From Lewinellaceae bacterium (lineage in GTDB: Bacteria > Bacteroidota > Bacteroidia > Chitinophagales > Saprospiraceae), in NCBI GenBank assembly GCA_020636275.1, contig JACJYD010000001.1, positions 1,426,001-1,490,000 on the forward strand: 64,000 nucleotides of DNA. Reading direction: 5' to 3'. Below the pieces are notes generated by a model. That model ran no database searches. It was not told where the DNA came from and saw only the letters and a list, made by a program, of their open reading frames with translations. Position 1 is the first letter of the stretch. Every line of letters starts with the position of its first letter. Positions 1-8,485 of this stretch are shown here, piece by piece. Made by a program: the position numbers and the translations under genes.

Positions 1-135
1 TAATTTGGTCATTTTTGGCATGAGCGAATTAGCGGTACACGATAAAACACTGCATGATAGGAGGATTTTTTCAGCCGAAAAATGACATTGGTTAGTGGGG
101 GGTGTGATTTTTGTCAGTAGAAGAAAAAGAAGAGA

Positions 136-176
136 AACGGCATTTCTTAGAAATGCCGTTTCTTAGAAACGCCGTT
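136..176. repeat. AAACGCCGTTT-family palindromic repeat, left copy
   Basis: Short words AAACGGCATTT, AAATGCCGTTT and AAACGCCGTTT follow one another, separated by CTTAG spacers, so that adjacent words form a hairpin. The same words recur at 1220-1356 on the other side of the PDZ gene. The repeat lies just downstream of that minus-strand gene and could act as its terminator. The remaining bases 1-135 show no gene or recognisable site. Confidence 0.75.
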
Positions 177-1102
177 TAGGTCCGGGCTAGCAGAATAATC
201 TTCTTTGAAACGATCTTGTCCGCTTGCTGGATGGTAAGCAGTATCAGGCCGGGTTGTGCATTGCTCAGATCAACGGGGCGGGCGAAATAGCCGTCAAAAT
301 CCGGGCGGTATTCCTCAAAGAGGATTTTCCCTTCCGCGTCTGCAATCCGGATGGTCGTCGGCCTGGCTTCGGCCTGAAAGCGGATGTGGACTTCGCCATA
401 AGTGGGGTTGGGATAAGCGGAGAAATCCTGCAGGTGGAGGGAATAATCGACTGTGCCCAAAACGGGGTCGTCTGGGTTCGGTTCCCGGAGCGGCGGTTCC
501 GGAACCGGTTGTTGGCTTACTGGGTCGTTGGGAGTTGGGGCACAGGCTTTGAATTGTGCTTCCACCTCCATCACCTGTCCGTCGCGGAGAATGCTAAGGG
601 TGTACCAGTCTCCGGGCTGGTGACTGTCGCGCTCGTGAACCAGGGCGGAATGGGAATTGGTTTCTGCATCGTCCAATCGAAGGATGACATCCCCGGCCCT
701 CAGGCCCGCCGTTTCAGCAGAGGTATTGGGAATGACCCCCACTACCCGGGCGCCCGTTCCATCAGGTCCTTGACCGCCTATGGTCACCCCGATAAATACC
801 TGGCAGGGATCCCGTTCGATAGGCGTGTTTCCTCTTCGATGGATCTCCCAATCTTTTCCTTGTACGTCCGAAATGACCACATATACATGGTCGGCGTTGT
901 CCAGTTTAAACTCCTGTAGGGCGGATGCCAGGTCTTCATCAGATGGGATCCTTTTCTTGATCACCATTTCGGTTCCGTCGTCGTTAGTGATTTTTTGGAT
1001 CAATACGATCCGGTCGGTTGTCTCTTGGGCGAGCAGGGAAAAAGAACCTGCGATCAGAAAGGTCAGCGCCAGTATCCAGCGCTGTGTAGATGGCGTTTTC
1101 AT
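176..1102 (-). CDS. Secreted PDZ-domain protein with T9SS type A signal
   Basis: A 308-residue protein. I chose the ATG at 1102 because it opens directly into a signal peptide (MKTPSTQRWILALTFLIAG, cleavage near LLAQ); an upstream extension in the same frame lacks secretory character. Residues about 100-185 form a PDZ domain (VFIGVTIGG, then GLRAGDVILRLDD), a peptide-binding fold. The last 80 or so residues (from FSAYPNPTYGEVHIRF, ending KIVSKKIILL) match a T9SS type A sorting domain, so the protein is probably exported across the outer membrane. No protease domain is present, so it is a binding or scaffold protein rather than a DegP-type enzyme. Both sides are bordered by AAACGCCGTTT palindromes. 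The ligand is unknown. Confidence 0.85.
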   Translation of the reverse strand: MKTPSTQRWILALTFLIAGSFSLLAQETTDRIVLIQKITNDDGTEMVIKKRIPSDEDLASALQEFKLDNADHVYVVISDVQGKDWEIHRRGNTPIERDPCQVFIGVTIGGQGPDGTGARVVGVIPNTSAETAGLRAGDVILRLDDAETNSHSALVHERDSHQPGDWYTLSILRDGQVMEVEAQFKACAPTPNDPVSQQPVPEPPLREPNPDDPVLGTVDYSLHLQDFSAYPNPTYGEVHIRFQAEARPTTIRIADAEGKILFEEYRPDFDGYFARPVDLSNAQPGLILLTIQQADKIVSKKIILLART

Positions 1103-1219
1103 TGGGTGTGTGGATTTGGTAAGTAAAAATTGTAAACATTTGGAAGGACAGCGAGGCAATTTTCCTGTTGCACCGGAAAATGTTAAAATGGCGGAATAAA
1201 AATTGGGAAAAGTGGGGGT

Positions 1220-1261
1220 AAATGCCGTTTGTAGTTGTACGTACAACTACAAACGGCGTTT
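1220..1261. repeat. 42-bp near-perfect palindrome
   Basis: The two 21-bp arms meet at 1240/1241 (GTTGTAC|GTACAAC) and differ from perfect symmetry by one base pair. The outer ends are the AAATGCCGTTT/AAACGGCGTTT words of the local repeat family. It lies between the divergently transcribed PDZ gene and ygiQ, so it is not an obvious terminator. Confidence 0.85.
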
Positions 1262-1290
1262 ACAAATCCAAATGGCGTTTATAAAATGCG

Positions 1291-1298
1291 TAAATTTG
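1291..1298 (+). promoter_or_regulatory. Possible Bacteroidota -7 box for ygiQ
   Basis: TAAATTTG fits the Bacteroidota -7 consensus TAnnTTTG and lies 67 bp before the ygiQ ATG. No convincing -33 TTTG is seen at standard spacing. Weak, motif-only evidence. Confidence 0.3.
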
Positions 1299-1312
1299 AA
1301 CTCAATAACACA

Positions 1313-1356
1313 AACGGCGTTTCTTAGAAACGCCGTTTGTGAAAACCTAAACGCCA
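1313..1356. repeat. AAACGCCGTTT-family palindromic repeat, right copy
   Basis: AAACGGCGTTTC, TTAG, AAACGCCGTTT forms a hairpin whose stem word matches the copy at 136-176. A further word AAACGCCATTT follows at about 1349. It sits in the presumed leader of ygiQ, immediately before its start codon. Confidence 0.75.
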
Positions 1357-1365
1357 TTTACCATT

Positions 1366-3258
1366 ATGTTCGATGACCGCCCCCTTACCGATTGGCTTCC
1401 TATCACCCGGGAAGAAGTGGAGTTGCGCGGATGGGATGATCTCGATGTCATCCTCATCTCGGGGGATGCGTATGTCGACCACCCGGCCTTCGGTTCGGCG
1501 GTGATCGGACGGATCCTGGAAAGCGAAGGGTTGCGCGTGGCCCTGCTCCCACAGCCCAACTGGCAGGACGACCTCCGCGATTTTAAAAAGTTCGGCGCGC
1601 CTCGCCTCTTCTTTGGGGTGACCTCGGGATGTATGGATTCTATGGTCAACCATTATACCGCCGGTAAACGCAAACGCTCGACCGATGCCTATACGCCGGG
1701 CGGACAGGCGGGCTTCCGGCCCGATTACGCGGTGACGGTCTATACCAAGATCCTCAAAAAACTGTACCCGGATGTGCCGGTCCTGATCGGCGGTATCGAA
1801 GCATCCCTGCGGCGGGTGACGCACTACGACTATTGGGCCGACAAGCTTTTTCCCAATATCCTCGAAATGAGCGGGGCCGACCTCCTGGTATACGGTATGG
1901 GCGAATTGCCCCTGCGGGAGATCATCCGCCTGCTGAAAAAAGGCGTTCCCTTTTCGTCGCTGACCACCATCCCCCAAACCGGTTTACAGCGGCCGGCGGC
2001 CGAGCCGCTTCCGGTGAATAAGCATTGGGAAGATATTCATCTCCATTCTCACGATCAATGCCTGAAGGACAAACGAGCCTACGCCGCCAATTTTAAACAC
2101 GTCGAACAGGAATCGAATAAGGTGCAGGCCCGCCGCATTTTGCAGCGCGTCGGTCCCAACCAACTCATCATCAATCCTCCTTATCCGCCTATGTCGGAAG
2201 AGCAGATCGACGCTTCCTTCGACCTGCCTTACACGCGGATGCCGCACCCCAAATACAAAAAGCGCGGTTCGGTGCCGGCTTACGAAATGATCCGTTTTTC
2301 GGTGAATATGCACCGGGGTTGCTTCGGCGGATGCAGCTTTTGTACCATCTCGGCCCATCAGGGCAAATTCATCGCCAGCCGCTCGGAGGAGTCGATCCTG
2401 CGGGAAGTGGATGTGGTGACGAAAATGCCGGATTTCAAGGGTTATATCAGCGACCTGGGCGGTCCTTCGGCCAATATGTACCGGATGAAAGGCAAAGTGC
2501 AGGAGATCTGCGACCGTTGTGTGAGCCCTTCCTGTATCCACCCGGTGATCTGCTCCAACCTCGATACGAGCCACAAGCCGATGACGGAGTTGTATAAAAA
2601 AGTGGATGCCCACCCCGGAGTTAAAAAAGCCTATGTGGGCAGCGGCATCCGCTACGACCTGCTGGTCGACAGCTATAACAAGAACCACGACGGAAGCCTC
2701 GACGAATACATGGAGCAGGTGGTGACCCGGCACGTTTGCGGACGCCTGAAAGTGGCGCCCGAACATACCTCCGATGCGACCTTGCGGATCATGCGCAAGC
2801 CGTCTTTCAAGCATTTTCATGAATTCAAAAAGAGATACGACAAGATCAACCAGAAACACGGCCTAAACCAGCCGCTGATCCCGTATTTCATCTCCAGCCA
2901 CCCCGGTTCCCAAATGGAGGATATGGCCAACCTGGCCGCCGAGACCAAAGACATGGGCTTCAAGCTGGAACAGGTGCAGGATTTTACGCCCACCCCCATG
3001 ACCGTGGCTACGGTGATCTATTATTCCGGGTTGCATCCCTATACCCTGCAGCCGGTTTACACGCCTAAGTCGCCGAAGGACAAAAGGGACCAACACCTGT
3101 TTTTCTTCTGGTATAAACAGGAGAACCACGCGATCATCCGCCAGAAACTCATCCAGATGGATCGCGCCGATCTCATTCCAAAATTGATCGAGGAGAAAAA
3201 ACGGCACCAGAAAAGAGAGATCGTAAAGGCGAGGAGGAAACACCACTCCCGCAAGTGA
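1366..3258 (+). CDS. ygiQ: YgiQ-family radical SAM protein
   Basis: A 630-residue member of the YgiQ (UPF0313) family. The N-terminus (MFDDRPLTDWLPITREE, then VILISGDAYVDHPAFG) is characteristic, followed by a cobalamin-binding-like segment and the radical SAM domain. The iron-sulfur cluster motif CxxxCxxC is visible as C319, C323 and C326 (GCFGGCSFC). The C-terminus is lysine/arginine-rich, as in the family. The biochemical role of YgiQ proteins is not well established; a cytoplasmic radical reaction is the safe statement. The gene stands alone on this strand, with palindromic repeats in its leader. Confidence 0.95.
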   Translation: MFDDRPLTDWLPITREEVELRGWDDLDVILISGDAYVDHPAFGSAVIGRILESEGLRVALLPQPNWQDDLRDFKKFGAPRLFFGVTSGCMDSMVNHYTAGKRKRSTDAYTPGGQAGFRPDYAVTVYTKILKKLYPDVPVLIGGIEASLRRVTHYDYWADKLFPNILEMSGADLLVYGMGELPLREIIRLLKKGVPFSSLTTIPQTGLQRPAAEPLPVNKHWEDIHLHSHDQCLKDKRAYAANFKHVEQESNKVQARRILQRVGPNQLIINPPYPPMSEEQIDASFDLPYTRMPHPKYKKRGSVPAYEMIRFSVNMHRGCFGGCSFCTISAHQGKFIASRSEESILREVDVVTKMPDFKGYISDLGGPSANMYRMKGKVQEICDRCVSPSCIHPVICSNLDTSHKPMTELYKKVDAHPGVKKAYVGSGIRYDLLVDSYNKNHDGSLDEYMEQVVTRHVCGRLKVAPEHTSDATLRIMRKPSFKHFHEFKKRYDKINQKHGLNQPLIPYFISSHPGSQMEDMANLAAETKDMGFKLEQVQDFTPTPMTVATVIYYSGLHPYTLQPVYTPKSPKDKRDQHLFFFWYKQENHAIIRQKLIQMDRADLIPKLIEEKKRHQKREIVKARRKHHSRK

Positions 3259-3275
3259 TCGCAGCATTCCGCGGT

Positions 3276-4025
3276 CTACCGGCTTGCTATTAGAATGGCT
3301 CCTTCGGCTTTCCCTTTCCTTATTTCAACCGGTAAATCCTTTTGAAGGGGGTAGCCCCAAACTTCCACCGAAAAGCCGGCCTGCGCCAAACGCGCTTTCA
3401 ATCCTTCCACCGAATAGACCCTGACGTGGTCTTTCTGTCCAAAAAATTTCAGCCGGTCCTCCGGGCTTCGAATCGTGTTGTCTTCGAAAATGTCGCCCTC
3501 CCTGAAAGGCGTTTGAATGAGTGCCTTTCCGTTTTTTTTCAATACCCGGAACAATTCCCGCATGGCCGCCCCATCGTCTTCCACATGTTCCAGCACATGA
3601 AAACAGATGATCAGGTCAAATGAGGAATCGGGTTCTTCGATCCGGGTGATGTCATAGGACCTGTGCGCCCTAAATTCTCCGGCAAAGTCGGTGCTCAGGT
3701 ATTCCATGTTTTTCCGGTTCTCCATTATTCGGTACAGGCATCCCGGCGGAGAAAAATCGAGCACCCGGCCTTTTAGAAAACCCCGTTCCTGTAGCAATTC
3801 CCAAAGCCGGCGGTTGCGGGGCAGGCTTCCGCAGAAAGGGCACAGGAGGTCACCTGTGGGCAATTCAACGAATTTGGAGAGGCCTGCCTGGCAAATGTTG
3901 CAGTGAAACTGCTTTCCCCTATAGCTCAGGGCAAATAATTTCCTGATCGCCGGTTCGTATCGAAACAGCCATCGTTCGGGAAGGACTTGTTTGGTTATTT
4001 GCTTTAAAAGCCGGTACAAAGGCAT
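3276..4025 (-). CDS. Class I SAM-dependent methyltransferase
   Basis: A 249-residue protein. I start it at the ATG at 4025 (MPLYRLLKQ) because a longer frame would run into the upstream gene. The N-terminal third has two CxxC pairs (CNICQAG, CPFCGSLPRNRR), probably a zinc-binding segment. The rest is a class I methyltransferase: VLDFSPPG for the SAM site, then FDLIICFHVLEHVEDD and LFRVLKKNGKALIQTPF, typical of Methyltransf_11. The CxxC-plus-methyltransferase layout occurs in enzymes near cell-surface sugar genes, but the substrate is unknown. It lies 32 bp downstream of the M20 amidohydrolase on the same strand, so the two may be co-transcribed. Confidence 0.85.
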   Translation of the reverse strand: MPLYRLLKQITKQVLPERWLFRYEPAIRKLFALSYRGKQFHCNICQAGLSKFVELPTGDLLCPFCGSLPRNRRLWELLQERGFLKGRVLDFSPPGCLYRIMENRKNMEYLSTDFAGEFRAHRSYDITRIEEPDSSFDLIICFHVLEHVEDDGAAMRELFRVLKKNGKALIQTPFREGDIFEDNTIRSPEDRLKFFGQKDHVRVYSVEGLKARLAQAGFSVEVWGYPLQKDLPVEIRKGKAEGAILIASR

Positions 4026-4057
4026 TTTTTTTGAAAAAGGGCCCAATTCAGCAGTAC

Positions 4058-5371
4058 TTACTTCAATAAATCCAGCAATGCCGCACTCATCGTCAACACT
4101 CCCGTCTTGATCGTAGGTTCGGGAAGGGGGGTGTATTTGGAGGAATGCAGAGAGGGAAGGCCCGTTCCCGCTACCCTGGCCGCTTCCACTTTTGCAGGAT
4201 CTACCGATCCCAGCCAATATTGCAGAATGGGCACCCGGGGCTCCGTGCGGCCGAAGCGGCCGAAATCTTCTCCGACCATGTTAGGCGACACATCGACTAC
4301 GTTTTCCTGGCCAATCGCTGTGGCGAACGCTTTCCCCACGCGTTCCGAAAGGTCGGGGTCGTTGTACAGGGCAGGCGTATATTCATCGCGCACTTTGATA
4401 GTGGGGTACAAGGCTTCCGGTAGTCCGGCTGCCATTGCTTCTCCGTTGCAGATGCGCCGCAGCTTTTCGATCATGGCGTTGCGCACCTCGTCGGTATAGG
4501 AGCGGAGGGTGAGTTCCAGTTTTACCTCGTCCGGGATCACATTTCCCTTGGAGCCGCCGTGGATAGAGCCCACGGTGAGCACGGCCGGCTCGCTGGGTGG
4601 CAGTTCCCGGCTCACTATGGTCTGCAGGGCCAGGATAATGCGGGCGGAGAGCACGACCGGGTCGATGGTCTGGTGGGGGAGGGCGCCGTGTCCACCTTTG
4701 CCGTGCACCGTAATATCAACCATATCGACATTGGCCATGGCGTAGCCCGGACAAATACCCACCGTACCTGCGGGCAGGTTGGCATTAACGTGGAGGGCCA
4801 GGCCGTAATCGGGATAGGGAAAGCGTTCGAACAGTCCGTCCTTCAGCATCTCTTTCGAGCCCCCGCTGCGCTCTTCGGCGGGCTGCCCGATGAAGAGGAG
4901 CGTGCCTTTCCATTGGTCGCGCATGGAGGCCATGGCGCGGGCCGTACCCACCCAAACGCTCATATGTACGTCGTGCCCGCAGGCGTGCATCACGCCCACG
5001 TTTTTTCCGGATTCATCGGTGGTGGTTACGGTGCTGGCGTAGGGAAGGCCGGTCTCTTCGGCGATGGGCAGCGCGTCCATATCCGCGCGGATGAGGATGG
5101 TGGGCCCCTCGCCGTTTTTCAATACGCCGACCACGCCGTTGCCGCCTACTTTTTCCGTCACTTCATAACCTGCCTGGCGCAGTTCTTCGGCCATGCGCTG
5201 GGCGGTGTTGAATTCGTAGAAGGAGAGTTCGGGATGGGTATGGCAGTGGATGTAGAGGTCGTGGAGGTAGGGGTAGTCGGTGTCGATACGGGACCGGAGG
5301 ATCGACAATGGGTTGGTCTGAGCCTGTAATGACAGGCTTGTTAAGGAAAAAATCAGGACAACTGCTTTCAT
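4058..5371 (-). CDS. Exported M20-family amidohydrolase
   Basis: A 437-residue M20 peptidase/amidohydrolase (hippurate hydrolase, N-acyl amino acid hydrolase type). A signal peptide (MKAVVLIFSLTSLSLQAQ) directs it out of the cytoplasm. Metal-site motifs are present: CHTHPELSFYE, MHACGHDVHMSVWVG and PAEERSGGSKEM. The lid/dimerisation domain follows (GKGGHGALPHQTIDPVVLSARI). Family members cleave amide bonds of N-acylated amino acids or small peptides; the actual substrate is not predictable here. The methyltransferase gene follows closely on the same strand. Confidence 0.9.
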   Translation of the reverse strand: MKAVVLIFSLTSLSLQAQTNPLSILRSRIDTDYPYLHDLYIHCHTHPELSFYEFNTAQRMAEELRQAGYEVTEKVGGNGVVGVLKNGEGPTILIRADMDALPIAEETGLPYASTVTTTDESGKNVGVMHACGHDVHMSVWVGTARAMASMRDQWKGTLLFIGQPAEERSGGSKEMLKDGLFERFPYPDYGLALHVNANLPAGTVGICPGYAMANVDMVDITVHGKGGHGALPHQTIDPVVLSARIILALQTIVSRELPPSEPAVLTVGSIHGGSKGNVIPDEVKLELTLRSYTDEVRNAMIEKLRRICNGEAMAAGLPEALYPTIKVRDEYTPALYNDPDLSERVGKAFATAIGQENVVDVSPNMVGEDFGRFGRTEPRVPILQYWLGSVDPAKVEAARVAGTGLPSLHSSKYTPLPEPTIKTGVLTMSAALLDLLK

Positions 5372-5406
5372 AAGATATAAGATAGATGAGAATACTAAAA
5401 TAATTG

Positions 5407-5467
5407 AAGTTGCGATAAATCGCCTTGAATTAGTTTGAAATTAGTCAAGATGCACTTATCGCAACTT
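5407..5467. repeat. Hairpin downstream of the DUF3089 gene
   Basis: A 12-bp perfect inverted repeat (AAGTTGCGATAA at 5407-5418, complement at 5456-5467) encloses a second short pair (CTTGA/TCAAG). It lies between two minus-strand genes, after the stop of the DUF3089 gene, and may be its terminator. Confidence 0.6.
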
Positions 5468-5499
5468 AGGTTAAAATAAAAGATTTGACGCTACGCAGG

Positions 5500-6522
5500 T
5501 TACCTCCGCCTCAAAAACGCATCCACCCGGGCCTGGGCATTCTCCCGCACATCCAGGTAAAATAAATTGTAATCGGCTACGTGGTAATTGCGGCGCCAGA
5601 ACAGGGCGCTGCCCGGGAATTTGGGCTTATGCACCCACAGCAGGCCGTCGTGCACTTCGGCGCCGACCCGTTCGGGCAGGTAGCCGTCGTAGGAAGGAAC
5701 GACCAGCCCTTTGGAGAGCTCCTTGGGCGCAGGGGTACTGGAAGTGTTCCACAACAGCGGATTGGTGGCCACCACGCCGGAATGCGGTTGGTACCAGGGA
5801 GGTAGATAGCCGTACTTGAAACTCCTCCAGGTGCAATAGCATCCCACCTGGTCGGGGCGTTCGCAGGGTTGGAGCGTATCGAAAAAATCACCCTCCACCG
5901 GGATGCCCACCAGGTAGGCGGCCACGAGTTTGGTCTGCAGGGGTTTTCCGTCGAAATATTCCCGGAGCAGGGTTTTGGCATGGGTGGTTCCCTGGCTGTG
6001 CGAGGCAATGATGATCGGCCGGCCCTGGTTGTAGTGTTCCATGTAATAGTCGAAGGCCCGTTTGATATCGGAATAGGCCAGGTCGAAGGCCTTGAAGGCA
6101 GAGGCGGAATCTTCGTGGGCGAAATAGCTGTGCAGGTGCGCCTGCCGGTAGCGGGGTGCGAAAACCCGGGCTGATCCGTTGAAGATGCTGGCCTGGTAAT
6201 GAATGGTACTGTTGTCGGTCCGCTCGTTGAGTTCGGGGTCGTCGATGGGGCCGTTCCAGCCGGTTTCGCCTTTTTTTCCGATATAAATAGTGGGATGCAG
6301 GAAAAATACATCCACCTGTGCTTCCGCCTGCCGGTCGACGAGGTCTGGTGCGGGGGTCCAGTCCGCCTGGTCTTCCATGTCGGGCAGGGCGGCCCAGCTG
6401 GAGGCCTGAGAATAGTCGGGCGCCGCGGGGCGGGCTTGTTCGGTGAAAGGGACGTTGGGTTTGACCAGACAGGAGGAGAGTCCGGCCAGAAGGAGCGTGA
6501 GGGTGAAAAAATGACGGATCAT
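5500..6522 (-). CDS. DUF3089 alpha/beta-hydrolase-like lipoprotein
   Basis: A 340-residue protein. The start at 6522 (MIRHFFTLTLLLAGLSSC) gives a lipoprotein signal with the acceptor cysteine in LSSC; the longer frame would bury it. The body matches DUF3089: VDVFFLHPTIYIG near the start, ARVFAPRYRQA, then a nucleophile elbow IIIASHSQGT (serine in SHSQG) typical of alpha/beta hydrolases. Expected location is the outer or inner membrane, facing the periplasm. Substrate unknown; esterase or lipase activity is an inference from the fold. It is divergent from the M28 peptidase gene. Confidence 0.85.
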   Translation of the reverse strand: MIRHFFTLTLLLAGLSSCLVKPNVPFTEQARPAAPDYSQASSWAALPDMEDQADWTPAPDLVDRQAEAQVDVFFLHPTIYIGKKGETGWNGPIDDPELNERTDNSTIHYQASIFNGSARVFAPRYRQAHLHSYFAHEDSASAFKAFDLAYSDIKRAFDYYMEHYNQGRPIIIASHSQGTTHAKTLLREYFDGKPLQTKLVAAYLVGIPVEGDFFDTLQPCERPDQVGCYCTWRSFKYGYLPPWYQPHSGVVATNPLLWNTSSTPAPKELSKGLVVPSYDGYLPERVGAEVHDGLLWVHKPKFPGSALFWRRNYHVADYNLFYLDVRENAQARVDAFLRRR

Positions 6523-6579
6523 GGCATTATGCTTTTTATGCAAACGGTTTTTTTCAGAAAAGGTTATCTTTAAAAAATA

Positions 6580-6587
6580 CAAATGTA
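6580..6587 (-). promoter_or_regulatory. Possible -7 box for the DUF3089 gene
   Basis: On the minus strand the sequence reads TACATTTG, a full match to TAnnTTTG, about 58 bp before the start at 6522. A TTTG lies upstream at 6602-6605, at shorter spacing than usual. Motif evidence only. Confidence 0.35.
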
Positions 6588-6650
6588 AACACAGGGGAAA
6601 CCAAATTTCTCTTGTGCGTACTATCCTTCACCTATACAAACAGAACGATC

Positions 6651-8408
6651 ATGAAGCAGGGCTATCTCTTCGTTTTATTCTTTTTTTTCGGAAATGGATT
6701 GTTTGCTCAGTCCAACATCCTCATTACCAACCCCGAAGCGAAACAGGTGCTGTTGGGCGATTTCGATACGGAAGATTATGCCCCGGCATTTCCCGTCGGA
6801 GACCCGGCCTGGATCGCCGAAATGATTGCCACACAAGTGTCGCCCGATTCGGTGAAAGCCTATCTGGAAACGCTGGCTTCCTTTGAGAATCGCAACACGG
6901 GCGCCGATACGATGAGCACGACCACTGGTATTGGTGCAGCCCGTCGATGGGTTTATGAAAAATTTAAAGACTACAGCGATTTTGCTTCGGACCGCCTGCT
7001 CGTCTCCTACCTGCAATTTGACCAGTCCATTTGCGGGATGGGGCAACACCGCAATATCTTCGCTATCCTGCCCGGTCAGGGCCCGCAGTACCAGGAGGTG
7101 GTGCTGGTCGAAGCCCACCTCGACAGCCGCTGTGCAGATGTATGCGATATCAACTGCCTGGCCGAGGGTATGGAAGACAACGGCAGCGGCACGGCCCTGG
7201 TGCTGGAACTGGCCCGCGTCATGAGCCTTTACACGTTCAACCGCTCGATCGTCTTTTTGATCACCATCGGGGAGGAGCAGGGCCTGCTCGGCGCCAATGC
7301 CTTCGCCGAATATTGCTATACGAAGGGCGTTCAGTTAAAAGCTGTGCTCAACAACGATATCATTGGCGGGATCATTTGCGGCCAAACCGCATCGCCTCCC
7401 GGCTGTCCGGGGCTCAACGACATCGACAGCATCAACGTTCGGATCTACTCAAAAGGAGTATTCAATTCGAAGCATAAGCAACTGGCCCGTTTTTCCAAAC
7501 TCGAATACCAGGAGATGCTGCAGCCCTTCATGGCCGTAAAACCCGTGGTCAATATCATGACCCCGGAGGACCGCACCGGCCGCAGCGGTGATCATATCTC
7601 TTTTCAGAAAAAGGCCTTTGCGTCCATTCGCTATACCGCGGCAAACGAACACGGCAACGGCGACCCCAACGGTACGCCCGGTTACGAGGACCGTCAGCAT
7701 ACCAAGGATGACATTCTGGGTGTCGACACCAATAACGACGGCGTGCTCGACAGCTTTTTTGTCGATTTCCACTACCTGGCCCGCAACGCCATGCTCAACG
7801 GCAACGCCCTCGCCATGGCCGCCGCAGGCCCCGTGCCCCCGGAGAACCTGGTGGTCGAACCCGTCAACAACGGATTCACCGTTTCATTTGACGACCCGAA
7901 CGAATATGGCATATACCGCGTCGGCGTGCGGAAGTACTGGACCAACGACTGGGATACCGTCTATACCATCTACAGTACCCAGGACACGATCTATGGTCCG
8001 GCGCCCGATCCGGAAGAGGAATATGCTGTTTCCGTCGCCAGCGTCGATGCCAACGGCGTGGAGAGCCTGTTTTCGGGGGAAGAAGCCGTGACGATCGCTA
8101 CAGGGCTCCGGGAGGTTCGCTTCCGCGAAAAGGGGGTGACCTTGCTGCAAAACCACCCCAATCCCTTCGACGAGGCCACGGTAATTGCGGTTCGGGTCGA
8201 TGAGTCGGTCGCCTACCGGGAGGCTTACATCGCCGTTTACAACATCGAGGGCCGCGAGCTGGCCCGCTTGCCCATCGATCTCCAACCCGGTCTCAACGAG
8301 GTCGTATACGGATTCGAACACCACGATTACATCCCCGGCACCTACGCCTACAGCCTGGTGGTCGATGGCCGGACGGTGGAGACCAGGCAGATGGTGTATG
8401 CATACTAG
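6651..8408 (+). CDS. Secreted M28 zinc peptidase with T9SS signal
   Basis: A 585-residue protein. The ATG at 6651 opens a signal peptide (MKQGYLFVLFFFFGNGLFAQ). The M28 aminopeptidase domain spans about residues 120-390, with metal and catalytic motifs HLD (H156, D158), D176 in MEDNGSG, and the GEEQG glutamates E208/E209. A fibronectin-type segment follows (about 400-485). The C-terminus has LLQNHPNPFDEATVIAVRV and ends in a short basic/aromatic tail, a T9SS type A sorting domain. It is therefore an extracellular or surface aminopeptidase-like enzyme acting on peptides. A strong hairpin follows the stop. Confidence 0.92.
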   Translation: MKQGYLFVLFFFFGNGLFAQSNILITNPEAKQVLLGDFDTEDYAPAFPVGDPAWIAEMIATQVSPDSVKAYLETLASFENRNTGADTMSTTTGIGAARRWVYEKFKDYSDFASDRLLVSYLQFDQSICGMGQHRNIFAILPGQGPQYQEVVLVEAHLDSRCADVCDINCLAEGMEDNGSGTALVLELARVMSLYTFNRSIVFLITIGEEQGLLGANAFAEYCYTKGVQLKAVLNNDIIGGIICGQTASPPGCPGLNDIDSINVRIYSKGVFNSKHKQLARFSKLEYQEMLQPFMAVKPVVNIMTPEDRTGRSGDHISFQKKAFASIRYTAANEHGNGDPNGTPGYEDRQHTKDDILGVDTNNDGVLDSFFVDFHYLARNAMLNGNALAMAAAGPVPPENLVVEPVNNGFTVSFDDPNEYGIYRVGVRKYWTNDWDTVYTIYSTQDTIYGPAPDPEEEYAVSVASVDANGVESLFSGEEAVTIATGLREVRFREKGVTLLQNHPNPFDEATVIAVRVDESVAYREAYIAVYNIEGRELARLPIDLQPGLNEVVYGFEHHDYIPGTYAYSLVVDGRTVETRQMVYAY

Positions 8409-8420
8409 TTTTAAGTTTAG

Positions 8421-8463
8421 GAGGGTATAAGTTTTTATTCAATATTCAAAAACTTATACCCTC
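8421..8463. terminator. Bidirectional terminator-like hairpin
   Basis: A perfect 16-bp stem (left arm 8421-8436, right arm 8448-8463) with an 11-nt loop. The arms contain the run AAGTTTTT/AAAAACTT. It lies between the convergent M28 peptidase gene and the hypothetical gene ending at 8486 and can serve both. Confidence 0.8.
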
Positions 8464-8485
8464 ATACCCTTAAAAACTAAATTCC

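Noticed and set aside
1..135. Left window edge examined for a truncated gene
   Set aside because: No frame with protein-like composition or start/stop signals reaches the edge.
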